This document shows positions 40,850 to 52,883 of a stretch of 64,000 bases of DNA, one piece after another. Below the pieces are notes generated by a model that saw only the letters and a program-made list of their open reading frames with translations, did not search any database and was not told the origin of the DNA. The first letter of the stretch is position 1; each line of letters begins with the position of its first letter. The stretch covers positions 106,001 through 170,000 of the forward strand of contig VXCM01000249.1 in the NCBI GenBank assembly GCA_014773175.1, read 5' to 3'. A program made the translations under genes and the position numbers. This stretch comes from Lucifuga dentata. Lineage: Eukaryota; Chordata; Actinopteri; Ophidiiformes; Bythitidae.

Positions 40850-42355
40850 TTATGCAAAAATGTTGGCGATGAATTCACGGAATCGCTTGGCGTATTGCTC
40901 GGGGTGGACCGTGGAGATTTCAGCACCAGCCTGGGACAGAGAGGGAGGGCAGAGACAAGAAGACATGGAGACAAAGAGCAATAAATTATTAAAGACACCA
41001 ACGTCACACATTTCATCACATTTCATGGGAGCAAACATCAAAAGCCTGCCCTCCGTGCAGGTACAACCGAATGATTTGAACTCCTGACAGCAGCCCTCGA
41101 CCTCTTTCCTTCCTTTCTGGAGTTACTCACCCCATGTTTGACAGTTTTTGCTGCATGAGCGGCTTTCTTCTTTGTGTCATACTGAGTTAGTACGTCAATC
41201 AGGCCCATGAAGTAGATCTCCCTCTGAGGGGAACCTGAGATTAAAGGCACAGAACACTCAGGGTTATTTTATGAGGCTTATTTGAAAGTGGCACTGACAG
41301 GCCTCATGCAATAATCATCAACCCCAAAAGCTCCCCGTCACTGAACGAGCATCAAAACTTCTACAACTGTTATGACAGTAACTTGATTTTCCAGACAACT
41401 CAGATGATGATGCTGGAGCTGAAAAGATGGCACAAAGAAGTACAAGTATGAAGTATTTTTCCAAGCATCTCTGTTGATTTTCAGGGCGTTTTGTGGTGTG
41501 AACATGATCCAAACTACTTCTGATCTATTATTATTAGAATCTATTGATTGACTGATTGATCCTGATTGAAAAGAGAGGTCACCGAAAATCAAAATGATGC
41601 TGAGAAAATGTTACAACATACCAATTGTAGCTAACACGTCCTTGAATTAACATGAAGGTCAGCATGTGCTCCATATGTGCTTCGTTCTCCTGTACACCTT
41701 GTCACATAATGTGAAGCAATATACAATTTTTTCAGACAATTTTTTAGAGTATTCTGCTGTCATATTTTTTCTAAGTATATTTCCCAAACTGTGACTAGGA
41801 ATGTATCCCAGTTCTGTCATTTACTTATCCCAGCATTGTAAATGTCTTCCTGTTTTGCCTTTGTCGCTCCAGTTCCTAGACATTTCTGACCAATGAGAGG
41901 AGCAAGTGTTCTCTTATGGTTTGCTAGCACTGTTTTCTGTGTGAATTCAAACCAAATTGAGGGGTGAATGCAATATTTTAACAATTTAGCCCCGGACTGG
42001 AACAAAACAAACAAATCATGGGTCTGAAAATGCCGTTATAGCCCTGTTACGAAGCTTGAATCAAACACACACCTGGGAAGCTCCTCATCGCGTACACGTC
42101 CACGTAGGGGTCAAACTCCCCAGGCCCTAGGGGTTTGCAGGAGGACATATAACCAGCAATACCCTCAGGAGAGGTGCCATGGGAGCCCACTGGAGGGGCT
42201 GAATGGCTCAGGCCATTCTCCACCTCCAGATCTTCCTCATTGGAAACCTCCTCTCCCTCCTCCTCCTCTCTTTCTGCCCGGCCCACATCATGAATACCAA
42301 GCAAAAGGCTGTAGTCCATAATCTTCAGCTTCACCAGAAACTGGCAGAACCAAAC

Positions 42356-42391
<36 letters not shown>

Positions 42392-45300
42392 TTATTGCTG
42401 TGATTAATGTCTTCTAATGTCGTAATTAACTTCCTGTGATGTTGTTTGGGGAATATCGTAATGCTGATTACTAAACATTTAGGACAAATTTGCTTAATCC
42501 TCCTGCTACCAAAATGCTAACAGAGGAGCGGTGCATCCCAGATGTGTTGATACTGCCACCAAGTGGTAGAGGTTTGCAACAACAGCTGAATGTTTGTTTA
42601 AAGAATGTTTTTAAGAGGTCACCCACCTCCACGTCTCTATTGAGCTTCTCCATGAACTTCTCCTTATCTTCCTCAGTTACATAAACCTTCTGCATGTTAT
42701 TCCTGAAGTCCATGTCCTTGAAGGTAGGAAGCTCTTTCCCCTAAGGAATAACACCTATCTTTAGCGAGGCATATGAGAAAGAGGACACAGTAATAATCCA
42801 GTCAAGATTCTTCACGTACCCTTTCTTTGTCACTTGCTTCACGAGACACCAGGGAGCCCTGCAAGAACAACATTTTATTAATATTATGACTGATACATTT
42901 TTTCCAGAGATTAAAACATTTAATATTAGATTTAAAGGATCATACCAGTGAGTTTGTATGTTTAAGCCCAATAAATACCACTCACATATACAGTATATTT
43001 TGTTACTGACAACCAATTTCCAAACATAAAACCGTATTTTAGTTTTCCTGTTATTTTGCCAAATCTCCTAATCTTTCAAAATTAAATGTTCAGGTGATAC
43101 ACCCACCTAAAAATGTAATGTTTCACCTGCTATTGCATACATATGAATATAGAGGGAGCGGCTGTTTTTAATTTCCCGATAAAAGCCGTCTTCTCCTGGG
43201 ACTATATTCCCTGGCAGAGACACATTTTCTTCCGTGCAGCTCCATGTTGGATCAATTAAATAATTTTACTTTGACAAAAAAAATTTAATAGATATTGTGT
43301 TCGCTGTGATGGATTACTTATCTCAAGCATGTTTCAAGTCTCCACAAGTTTATTTTAATAGTGTACTGGAATGAACTGAAAGCAATGGCAGTCTGGAAGG
43401 TAACCATTACTGACAACCAATTTTGGAAAATGGTTGTCAGTAATGTAACGTGTATACAGATTGTATATATTGGGCTCAAATGTGCAAAACCACCAGTATG
43501 GTCCTTTAAGTAAGTATTAACTTCCTCCATCACTTTTTTAACCAGTCATGGGAACTGGTATTTGAGAGTAAAAGTCAGACAGTGTGCTATGCGGTTTGTT
43601 CTCACCTTCAGGTCATACTTCCTGTGTACCACCAGTCTGTGACTGAACATGTTTCTCATGACGATCAGGTACGTCTCCTCGCTTTCCACGCCAACCCGGT
43701 ACATACCCAGGAACTGTGGCAGCAGGGTGCTACCGTGACACTTCACTATGTGCTGCAGAGAAGAACCAGCACTGAATTTCCATAGCATGTCCCGAAAGTT
43801 CACTATCTGCAGCATCTTAATATGAAAAATGCAAATACAATAAGCAAAATACTGTGAAAGAAAAAAGCAGATTTGCAGATGAAAATGAATGGATGAAGTG
43901 AAGAGCACACAGGCTTCAAACTGGTTTACAGGCAACGGCCACTTTGCATGTGAACCAATTAGAAGTCTATCCAGGTTAAGCTTTTAGCCCTGCTTCACTA
44001 GTGGTCCTGTTAAAATAGACACTTCAGACTGTCCTCATTCAGTGTCCCCTAACACACGCGGCACAGGAAGTTACAAAGACATGGGTTTGTATGAATGAAC
44101 AATGTTACTATCAGCTGCTTCGGCTGAGATCTCAACAGAACATAACGGGCAGTATTTCCAGGTGAAGAAGATACAATATTGACTCCTACCTGTGTATGTC
44201 TCCTTCCCACTAAAACAAAAGCCCTTTCACACATGCAGGACTATCTGTTCTCACCTAAACCTGAAATTCACAGTCAGGTAGGGGGTGTGATCATCCCACC
44301 AAACCTGTCGATGGCGAACCAAAGGCACCCAAAAGCTGCTTTGCCAACCGCCAACACGTAGAGAATGAAGTGGAAGAACAATGAGGCAGGACACGACGCA
44401 CAAATATGCTGTATTTGGTCGTAAACCACCGAATTCCCTCACAGTTGTTTAACTTGACAAATTATTACGTCCTCTGAGCTGATACGCAAAAGCCCCGTGA
44501 TCTCTGAATCACTCTAGCTTCAAGATATTATTTTGATTAAAGGAGCGTACCACCCATTTTGCATGTTTGAGCCTAATATATTCAATTTTCATACACGTAA
44601 CATTACTGACAATCATTTCCCAAACATACTACTGGAAAGGTGAGTTAAAAAATTTTTTTCCTATCTTCCAGACCGACATTTGTTTTAGTTCATTCTGGTA
44701 CGCTATTAAAATCAACTTGTTCATACTTGAAACATTCTTGGGATAGGTTATTGTGAACAAGATGTATATTCAGGTTTTTCTGAAGTTTCATAGTTTTAGC
44801 ATTTAAGTGCAATAAAAAGCGTGAAGTGAATGTATGTCTCCACCAGGGAATATAGTCCCAAAAGAAGACCTACGTTCATGGAAAAATTTAAAGGAGTGTG
44901 ACTTCATAAGGCTGTGTAACTATTAGCAGGTGAAACATGGATTTTTAAGGTGGGTGTATCGCTTGAATATTTGATTTTGAAAGATTAAGAGATTTTGCAA
45001 AATATCAGGAAAGCTGAAATATGGTTTTATCCTTTGGGAAATGACTGTCAGTAGCCTTATGTGTATGAAAATTGAATGTATTAGGCTCAAACATGCAAAA
45101 TGGGTAGTATGGTCCTTTAATGTGTAGTAGTATTGGAAATGCCAACAGGCTTATTATCATCATGAGTGAGTCGCAGGTCAAAAACATCATCGACGTGCCA
45201 AGTCGCTCGTTCCTGAAATCCCCCTGCCCGCCTGTCCTCATATGAATCTAACCAGGAATATTACTAGGAGCTTAGGAGAACGATTGCAGCAACAACTTGT

Positions 45301-47557
45301 CCTGCATTTTGCTTCACGCCTCTCACATACTGCTGTCCCGGGTAATAGCAGGAACTTTTCCTGACTAGAGTGCATGTGTGAAAGAGTTCTACTCCATATT
45401 CATGTAAAGTCAAACCGCTTCCCGTCATAACCGAGACCATGAGCAGAATCATGTTTGACGAAGCAGAAATACCTGTTAACTTTGTATTACGTATCCTCCA
45501 TTCTCTGGCATAATATGCCCTTTGTATTTAGGGGAAATTAAATTATAATACATCACTGATGCACAATCATTGTCAGATAGTTTTACAGTCCAGTTCCACT
45601 TCCCACTTGCTGGTCTGGATGGACCACAATATGGTAAACTCTCTGTATGAACATGCAAATGGAGTCAAGTGTGTAGTGGCCAGGTGAAAAGAAGCAGGTG
45701 GTGTCTTCATGGGTATTGGAGAAAACACACGGCAGCCCCCCACCCACCAAGCCAACAGAGGGTGCTAGCATAATAACAGCTATTGAGCAACATATATCTT
45801 CACGAGTACTAGCATATATTTTCCAATCTAAACACATTAGAGGCTGATTTACCATTTATGACTCTTATATGTAAAAACAGCCCTAATTCATAAGGTCAAA
45901 GATTATTCTTTTGGCCTTTTAAGGCTGTTGTTACACAGTTAAACTATGCAGAAAATGTTGTTGATTTTAGATTCCAAGTTTCTCAAGCCTCCCACCACCC
46001 CCACACACAACTGCAGAAAAAGACCCTGACCTTAAAAAAACTCTGAATGTGCAAATAATGGCTAAAAGCCAGAAGTACAGCAGTATTAAAACCTTCTTCA
46101 GCAAATCCCCTAACAGCTGAATTAACAGTTCTGAACTTAACACTCAGATCATTCAGCATGCACACTTGGTTTGGACAAAACAGCACTTTAACATGGATTT
46201 AAGCATGACAAGAAAACTGATACAACAGATTGCAACCTAAGTGTGATGATCTCTGAAGGAACGCTGCAGTGCCAACGCCAAACCTTCTGACAACAGTGTG
46301 CTCATTCAGTGCCAAGTGAATTGAAAATCGCTCAAACAGAGCTGCCATTTTCCTCGTCTCCCTCACAGTTTTAGGTAGGCTGCACAACCACGGGCTACAC
46401 ATTCCAATCAAAGCAGCCAAAACTTTATTCAGCGCTATGTTTGTCAGAAGTAAAACCTCGTTCTCTACTCAGTCATTCAAGTATGTATGAACAATGCTTC
46501 CAAGCTTGCCAGCAAATGTGCTTAACTGAAATAAAACAGGTTTTTTTTTTTTTTTATCCTAAGCAAAATTCATGAGCTGAGGTGACAGCATGTCCCTTCA
46601 CTTTAATCTCAACTGCAAACCCATTCTAGTGTTTACATGAACAAAAATGTGTTGACATAAAAATTTGAATGTCTTTGTTAATCTACTAAAAATATAACAG
46701 AATTTTTTTTTCATCTGTGACCGCTATGTAAAACAATGAGGGAGCCTCAGCTAAGCAAGACGCGGAGCAGCCATCTTTGATCCAGAGGGAAATTCTCCTT
46801 TTTTAAAATCTTCTCCCATAGCCATAGTTAAACCTAAAAATAGTCACATTTGGGTCGACTTCTCTCACCTTTCCCCCAGGAAGTGTTCATTTTAAGAAAT
46901 CTGTGAGGAAAAGATGTCGTGGGCTTTTTTTGTACAAAGGTCCAAAGAAAGGTTACAGAAAAAATAAGCACAGAGAGAGGTGCGTGATCAATCCTGGTTT
47001 AGTGTGTAGACGTTACCAAGCCTTTAGCCAGACAGGCAAACCACAAATGAAGCACTGGATGAACTGAATTTGACTGAAGTCAACAGAAACCATATAGCGA
47101 CACATACATTATTCAGCCTACAAACATATACCTACTAAAACCAAAAGAATTTGAACCCAGGCCAAGTGTGAACTCTGAACAACAGCCATTCAGGACTTTA
47201 CCTGGTGATACTCAGACAGGATGCTGTGCATGTCTGCCACGTCCTCACTGGAGATTTGCTTGATGACCAGCGTGCGGTCATAGGAGCTGAGGAGCAGACC
47301 CTCTCCTTGGTTGTCTGTGCTCCTCATTGGGGGGCTGCGGGTCAATGACACCTGAGGTTTGGGAGACGAAGAGCACACAGGCTAGTGTAGGAGTCAATCA
47401 AAATTTCATTTCAAAACTAAAACATGTAAAAGTTTATATTATGCCAAAAAAAAAAGATGCATATCTGATCATTGATAAATGATTGCATTTTGGGTTTATT
47501 CATCAATCCCCTATTCAGAGGTGTGTCGGGCTAGAGCCTATCACAGGGCTAACACTA

Positions 47558-47588
<31 letters not shown>

Positions 47589-48843
47589 AATTCATTCACT
47601 ACTACAGGCAATTTACAGATTCCTCCAAGCAGGGATAACATGCAAACTTGACACAAAAAGGCCTCATTCAGATTCAGGTGGACCTTCATCTGAGAGGTGA
47701 CACCACTAAATACTGAACCATGCTGCCTTTCACTTTATACTGGATTTAAATAAATCTTAATTTAATCCAAATACAATACTGTTAAATATAAAATGGTAAA
47801 ATCAGGTCATGATCTAACATGTTTGTCTACTAATACACTTAGAAAAATCACATGCTTAAGTGATATGACCAACTAACCTAATATGATCAGTGATGCAGTG
47901 TAGATGCTTGCAGCTGATGCAACTGTTTGTATGTGCAGCAGGCAGTCAGCTAACAAAGTGATATCACATGCTTGATTAGCTTGAGGAATCGTACATCAGC
48001 ACAACACAAACCTGATAGTCCAGATCTTCAATCCCAAACCGCTCTCTCAGGTTTCGGAACACCTGAGGACAATATTCTTTGAACTTGAAATGCCCTGGAA
48101 GATTCTCTCTGCAAAGGGAGAGGAATGTATTCTCAAAGATTCTAAACATCAGACTCTACAGCTTACAGACTGACATAGAGATGAGTTTTTAAAGCATCTG
48201 AAGCCATCAAGACATTTATTCCACGTTTAAATTGATTTGCTTATGACTTATAATTATCAATCCCATTATTGTGCAAGCCATACTTGTTGAAGAGGTGGTT
48301 GTTGACTTTGATTTTAGTGTTGGCTTTGAAGTCATCAGGCAACAGCATGACAGGAACAGGCACCTGGTTGAGATCATTGATCTGCAGAATACAAAATGCG
48401 GTGGTCAACGTTAAAGCCACATTAGCTAAAATAACAGTTTTTGCATTTGTATATTTGAAAACATTATAACAGAAGAACTGAATAGACTTAATGTCTTGTT
48501 TGCATAGAACAACAGTTACCCGCTAGGCAAAACAAATGTCACCTGAGAGTGAGATCAACCTCATCCCTCTGGAGTGATATCGAGCCTGTTAGTATGGAAT
48601 CCATCTTACTTGTTAACGCTCATGCTAACTAAGTTTATGCACACATATGCTACACTCAAGTGTTAACATTAGCATTTAGCTTCACTGACTCACCGAGTGA
48701 TTCACGCCCCACATGAAGACGCTTAGGACGGGGTAACTGGCACGGAAAACTTTCACCTTCTGCTGAACGAAATGTTTCTTTTTCGTTTTAGTCTTGGGCG
48801 CCAGGATCACCATGGGACTGGAGGTGGCACCGAGGGAAGCCAT
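40850..48843 (-). CDS. pip4k2c: Phosphatidylinositol-5-phosphate 4-kinase type-2 gamma
   Basis: Lipid kinase family member that phosphorylates PI5P at the 4-position; the gamma isoform is known for very low activity and acts on endomembranes. Ten coding exons: 48843-48694, 48381-48284, 48108-48012, 47351-47202, 43752-43606, 42858-42820, 42740-42627, 42340-42073, 41234-41131, 40930-40850. The phases agree and give 415 residues (human 421). Visible hallmarks are [15 protein letters not shown] near the N-terminus, [66 protein letters not shown] (catalytic core), an acidic insert [15 protein letters not shown], the DVYAMRS segment, [20 protein letters not shown], and the C-terminus [18 protein letters not shown]. 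The GTSPEG...GGY/GPGEFD stretch and residue-level agreement favour the gamma paralogue over alpha or beta. Introns 5 and 4 carry MITE copies D and E. Confidence 0.95.
42932..43509 (-). mobile_element. TTAA-flanked MITE, copy D
   Basis: TTAA-AGGATCATACC at the left (TTAA 42932-42935) and GGTCCT-TTAA at the right (43506-43509). Length 578 bp. It is more diverged from the other copies and lies in pip4k2c intron 5, sense by the internal-sequence convention. Confidence 0.85.
44537..45120 (+). mobile_element. TTAA-flanked MITE, copy E
   Basis: TTAA at 44537-44540 followed by AGGAGCGTACCACCC, and GGTAGTATGGTCCT before TTAA at 45117-45120. Length 584 bp. Internal sequence GGGAATATAGTCCCAAAAGA runs in the same direction as copy A. 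It lies in pip4k2c intron 4, antisense by the internal-sequence convention. Confidence 0.88.
47495..47730 (+). repeat. Decayed teleost interspersed repeat with internal (CA)n
   Basis: GGCTAGAGCCTATCACAGGG, a CA run at about 47559-47584, then CAATTTACAGATT, AACATGCAAACTTGACACAA and GAGAGGTGACACCACTAA. These follow the order of a well-known teleost repeat. It is in pip4k2c intron 3. Confidence 0.65.
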
Positions 48844-49209
48844 GTCAAGACAGGTGTTGCTCGTCTCCGCTGAGTGAGCTGATCAGGCGGTGACACTTCT
48901 TCCTGATGGCTCCGTTACTAAGCGAAACTAGCTAGTGATCCCTGTCGCTCCTCCTCCTCGAGTCTGTCCGTCCGTCACAGCCGAATGCCAGCCAAAGGTC
49001 ACCTGGCCCGCTAACAGATCCGTTAAATTTGTGTTTTTCTAAAGCACAATTTAACTAACATATGAACCACTTGTTAGCTTCATTCAATGATTCACAGATT
49101 AACAAGCAAATCGTTTCCACCAGAGCCCCGTGCCCACCTATGTTATCATCAACCACGTGGTAAGTTTATGATTGACAGGTACAGCAACCAAAGAGATTCG
49201 ACAGAGTAC

Positions 49210-49228
49210 GTCACGTGATCCAAGATGG
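49210..49228 (+). promoter_or_regulatory. E-box/CLEAR-like site next to a YY1-like CAAGATGG
   Basis: GTCACGTGAT (49210-49219) differs by one base from the CLEAR palindrome GTCACGTGAC bound by MiT/TFE factors. It is followed by a CAAGATGG core like those of YY1 sites. It lies about 370 bp upstream of the pip4k2c start, in a probable bidirectional promoter. Factor binding is inferred. Confidence 0.45.
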
Positions 49229-49386
49229 GTGGATACTTAGAGGAGCTGTGCTGCGTTCCAGTTTACGGGTTGACATTAGGAAATCATACAACGCAAAATG
49301 TTGAGACCTCCATTACTCGTTTCACAGAAATTATCGTGCAGGAAAAAAGGTTTGTAAAATTGATCGACAAAATGGGCAGTGATTGA
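49225..49386 (+). CDS. Unrecognised 53-codon ORF divergent from pip4k2c
   Basis: I do not recognise this frame. It starts at the ATG inside the YY1-like site and encodes MGGYLEELCCVPVYGL and ends in TGA. A weak donor (AAAAAG|GTTTGT) occurs near 49350. A second open stretch follows at about 49402-49490 in another frame (QQSGVGKLVKVEKLAKNF). It could be the first exon of a divergent gene or lncRNA, or chance. No downstream exon was found before igfbp6. Confidence 0.2.
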   Translation: MGGYLEELCCVPVYGLTLGNHTTQNVETSITRFTEIIVQEKRFVKLIDKMGSD

Positions 49387-51445
49387 CAGCCAGTGAAGCC
49401 GATCAAAATGTTGTTACTGAAATTCAGCAAAGTGGCGTGGGCAAGTTGGTAAAGGTAGAAAAGTTAGCAAAAAACTTCGATATCAAGCATTAAATACTGC
49501 TTTTTGGGCATTGCAAAGGTGCCCTGCTTCAGCTGGGAGTAACAGAGGAAAAAAACAACAAAAAAACCATATATATATATATTCGTATGTACAGTATGTC
49601 TCAAGCTGCAGTTGTCAATTTTGACCACTCAGGGGCAGGATCACTCAAAAAAAAAAAAAAAAATNAAAAAAAAAAAAAAAACTTTCACTAGAAATTCCTA
49701 CAACAATCTTTAACTTATCAAGTTAATGCGGCTAACATGATGGGAACAATTACCAATACGAGCCAGCAAACATGCAGGTACCCACGTTTTAATGAAGTAG
49801 TGTTGTTTTGGTTTTGTCATAAGCACTGTAAATTATGGTGCTGATTCTCAATACTGTCAGCAATACTAGTAGTCATTTGATTCAGTGATTGTAGAAAAAA
49901 TATTGTTTAATGCTGTGTTAATGATATTCAGTAAAGCTGGTTTATTGTGTTTTTCTTTTCTTTTCTTTTCTTTTCTTTTCTTTTCTTTTCTTTTCTTTTC
50001 TTTTCTTTTTTTGGAATAGAATGTTACCAACTGTATGTTAAAGTCTCCATTTCATATTCATGTCCACTCATTTATGTAGTACTGAACTGTAAGTGTTGAA
50101 GTTGAATTAATTTAGGGTATTATTTGCACATTATGCAGCCATTTTGATGCAAATTGGAAAACTTTACAATTGAGAAACTCTGAGGAAGTCCCCTATTTGA
50201 AATTGTCTTAAATTATACTTGTAATAGTGACTCCAAGGCCTATTCTAACTCCATTGCAATAAAATGAATATTATTTCAATATGCCATGAATGTAGCATTG
50301 TAGAGTATTCCATGCACTATTTCAAGTGCTGATTATATAGAGATAACATTCAAGCTATGCGTTATGTGGAAAGCAGGTTTTAATGACAACAGTTGGTGAA
50401 AATTTTCCACATATTTAGACAAAATAATTGCAGTTTTCAGCCAAATATCAGCTTTTACATCACCAAACCTTTTCTAAACATTGACCCAGTAATTTCATTC
50501 CAGTTTATCTGCATCTACGAATTAAAAAAATCATTTTGCAATAAGATGTTATCTTTAGTCACATTACAATTGCACAGTTTTAACCAAGTGACTACATACA
50601 GGTGCATGTATACACAAATCAATGACTTTATCTCATGCTACATGTACACAATAAAATCTCTAGCAATAGCAATTACAACTAAATGTAGGGCATGTGTGGT
50701 GGTCTGATTCTATAACGGATCATGCTTTTTCCTTCATTTTCTGCAAGACCTTCATTTCATATTTTTATGCATAGATAAATTGGATATTCTATGCTGTTAC
50801 CTTGGAAACAGGCATGTATTTGGTCCCTGTGTGGAGATGCTGGAGAAAATGATCCTTTATGTCCCAGTAATGGCAGAAAAGCAGCATGACTCTAATGTGC
50901 CTATTCATTTCTGTTTCACTGCTGGTACTGATGTTACTGTGACTGCAGAGCTGATTCTGACAGCCACAGCAAATTGATATGAGCATAAAACATCAAGCCT
51001 GGGCTCTGTAGATCAGTACTACCAGTAACCTGTTACATATGCTAGTAGGCTACTAGGTGAGGTATTCCCAGACACTCATCCAGATGGTCCTTCATTTTGT
51101 TGAATAGCAATACAGCATCAAAGGCTTCAAAGCGACTGTGTGGGATTGTACATTACTTTTTTGGTTAATGAGTTTGTAAGTCATTCCTATGAAATCAAGC
51201 ATTTTTATCAGTGCTTGTCCTCCAGACCCCCTCCACAACAGATTTGGTATCATATTTTCATCATCTTCATCACTGTTACCCNCCCCCCCCCCAGCTTATC
51301 ATCATTCTCATCTTCTTCTCCATCCTATATCCCATGTTCTCGTATTATCAAAATGTATTCTTTCATTCATCTTAGTTTATGGACATTTAGACAATGAGAG
51401 ATGGAATCATGTGTGATTTAAAAAAAAACACGAGACACCTGTTCT
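49387..51445. other. Intergenic spacer between pip4k2c and igfbp6
   Basis: AT-rich, with poly-A around the N at 49665, a pentanucleotide repeat at about 49951, and a C-run with an N at 51282. I see no convincing gene. Confidence 0.45.
49951..50009. repeat. (TTTTC)n pentanucleotide repeat
   Basis: About 11 perfect TTTTC units followed by poly-T. Confidence 0.95.
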
Positions 51446-51460
51446 TATATTAATATATTT

Positions 51461-51466
51461 TTTATT
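51461..51466 (-). terminator. Candidate igfbp6 polyadenylation signal
   Basis: AATAAA on the minus strand (TTTATT on plus); another lies at 51478-51483. Use of either would give a 3'UTR of about 1.4 kb after the igfbp6 stop at 52884. Confidence 0.4.
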
Positions 51467-52883
51467 GTTCTCTATTTTTTATTATTATTATGTTTAATTT
51501 TAATATCTTCAAATTTTACAGGTCCTTTGTGCATGGACCTATCATCACGGCACACACATTGGCACAACAAGATTGGTCAGAAATAGATACATTCTAATCA
51601 CACTGTTCTAGCACACAATTTCATGACGTTTGCAAGGACTTGGGAAAGACATACTATAACAATAACAAATTTAGTCATTTTTTTCTCATTGAAATCATAA
51701 TTTGAGTGTGATGTGCCAAAATAAAATGTAGTAGTATTGTGGACATTCTCTGTTTCAAATAAGCAAAGCATAAATAAGAATGAAATAAAAATTTGATATG
51801 TAACCATAAAATGTACAGCAGTTGAATAGCTTTGATGAATATAATGAGTTTTGCCATAAAGGTGCCTCTGAAGCACAATACTTCCTCTAATATGAAATAA
51901 AATAATCTCTGTCTTTAAATAAGAAACTGCTGACAATATAAAAATACATGGCATTGTACTGTAGTTCATTAAATAAACCAACAATTCATATATAAAATAT
52001 CATATTGACGTGTATAAAAATATGCCTTACAACTTTTTGAAAAGGGTAACAGCCGTAAGCTTTTTTGTCTGCCACTTCAGAACACACACAGTCAACCACA
52101 AAATTCCAACATATGTACAAACAATCAACTAATAAGCAGTCAGACTACCATTTTGACAAGAAAAAAAAAACAAGAACAGAAGCATCCAAGATTGTATTCA
52201 TATGATTATTTTTTCTGATTTGATACATATATATAAGATACTGTAGATGTAGAATTCAAGCAGTACTTTATGGAAATATATACTCAAAATACTCAAAATA
52301 AATTAACGGAAAAAGAAATATTCTCTCGATTAGGTATATTGATATCAGTGTATCTTTGGAAAGAGGGAGAGAGGACGGTGAGGGAGACACATTTTTCAAA
52401 CATTTGTGTCACATCACCTGCGTAACAGTATTTCAGCCCACTGAGATCTGAACAAACACAGGCAGTGTTAGCTATCCTAAAGTAAAAAGGAAAATAAAAT
52501 CTACTATAAAGCCAGGACAAGAGCCAGGGAATACAGAGATCATTCAGAGTAATACTCACTGAGGCAGTTCACACAGCATTAATGTGAGCATGCAGCATGT
52601 CACCAGATGATGCAGAGGACACTGCTGCAACTACTGAACATTCAGGCAGATGTTATTGTTGCTGCTGAACTGTGTGTGTGTGTGTGTGTGTTGCTAGTTC
52701 TAGAGAGGACATGAACGCTAACTATAGTGTATTTCCATAGGAAGTGGTTTATCCCTGTTACCTCCTGTCCAGGCAGTGTCTAGCACATGCTAAAGCCAAC
52801 CCCTCTCCCTGTGCTCCTGCTCCTCCACCACCACCTCCTCCTCCTCTTCCTCCAGGCTCAGAGCAATAGGGCAGACCCATCCC

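Noticed and set aside
49951..50009. Regular TTTTC array considered as a CRISPR-like repeat
   Set aside because: Five-base tandem microsatellite with no spacers, in a vertebrate genome.
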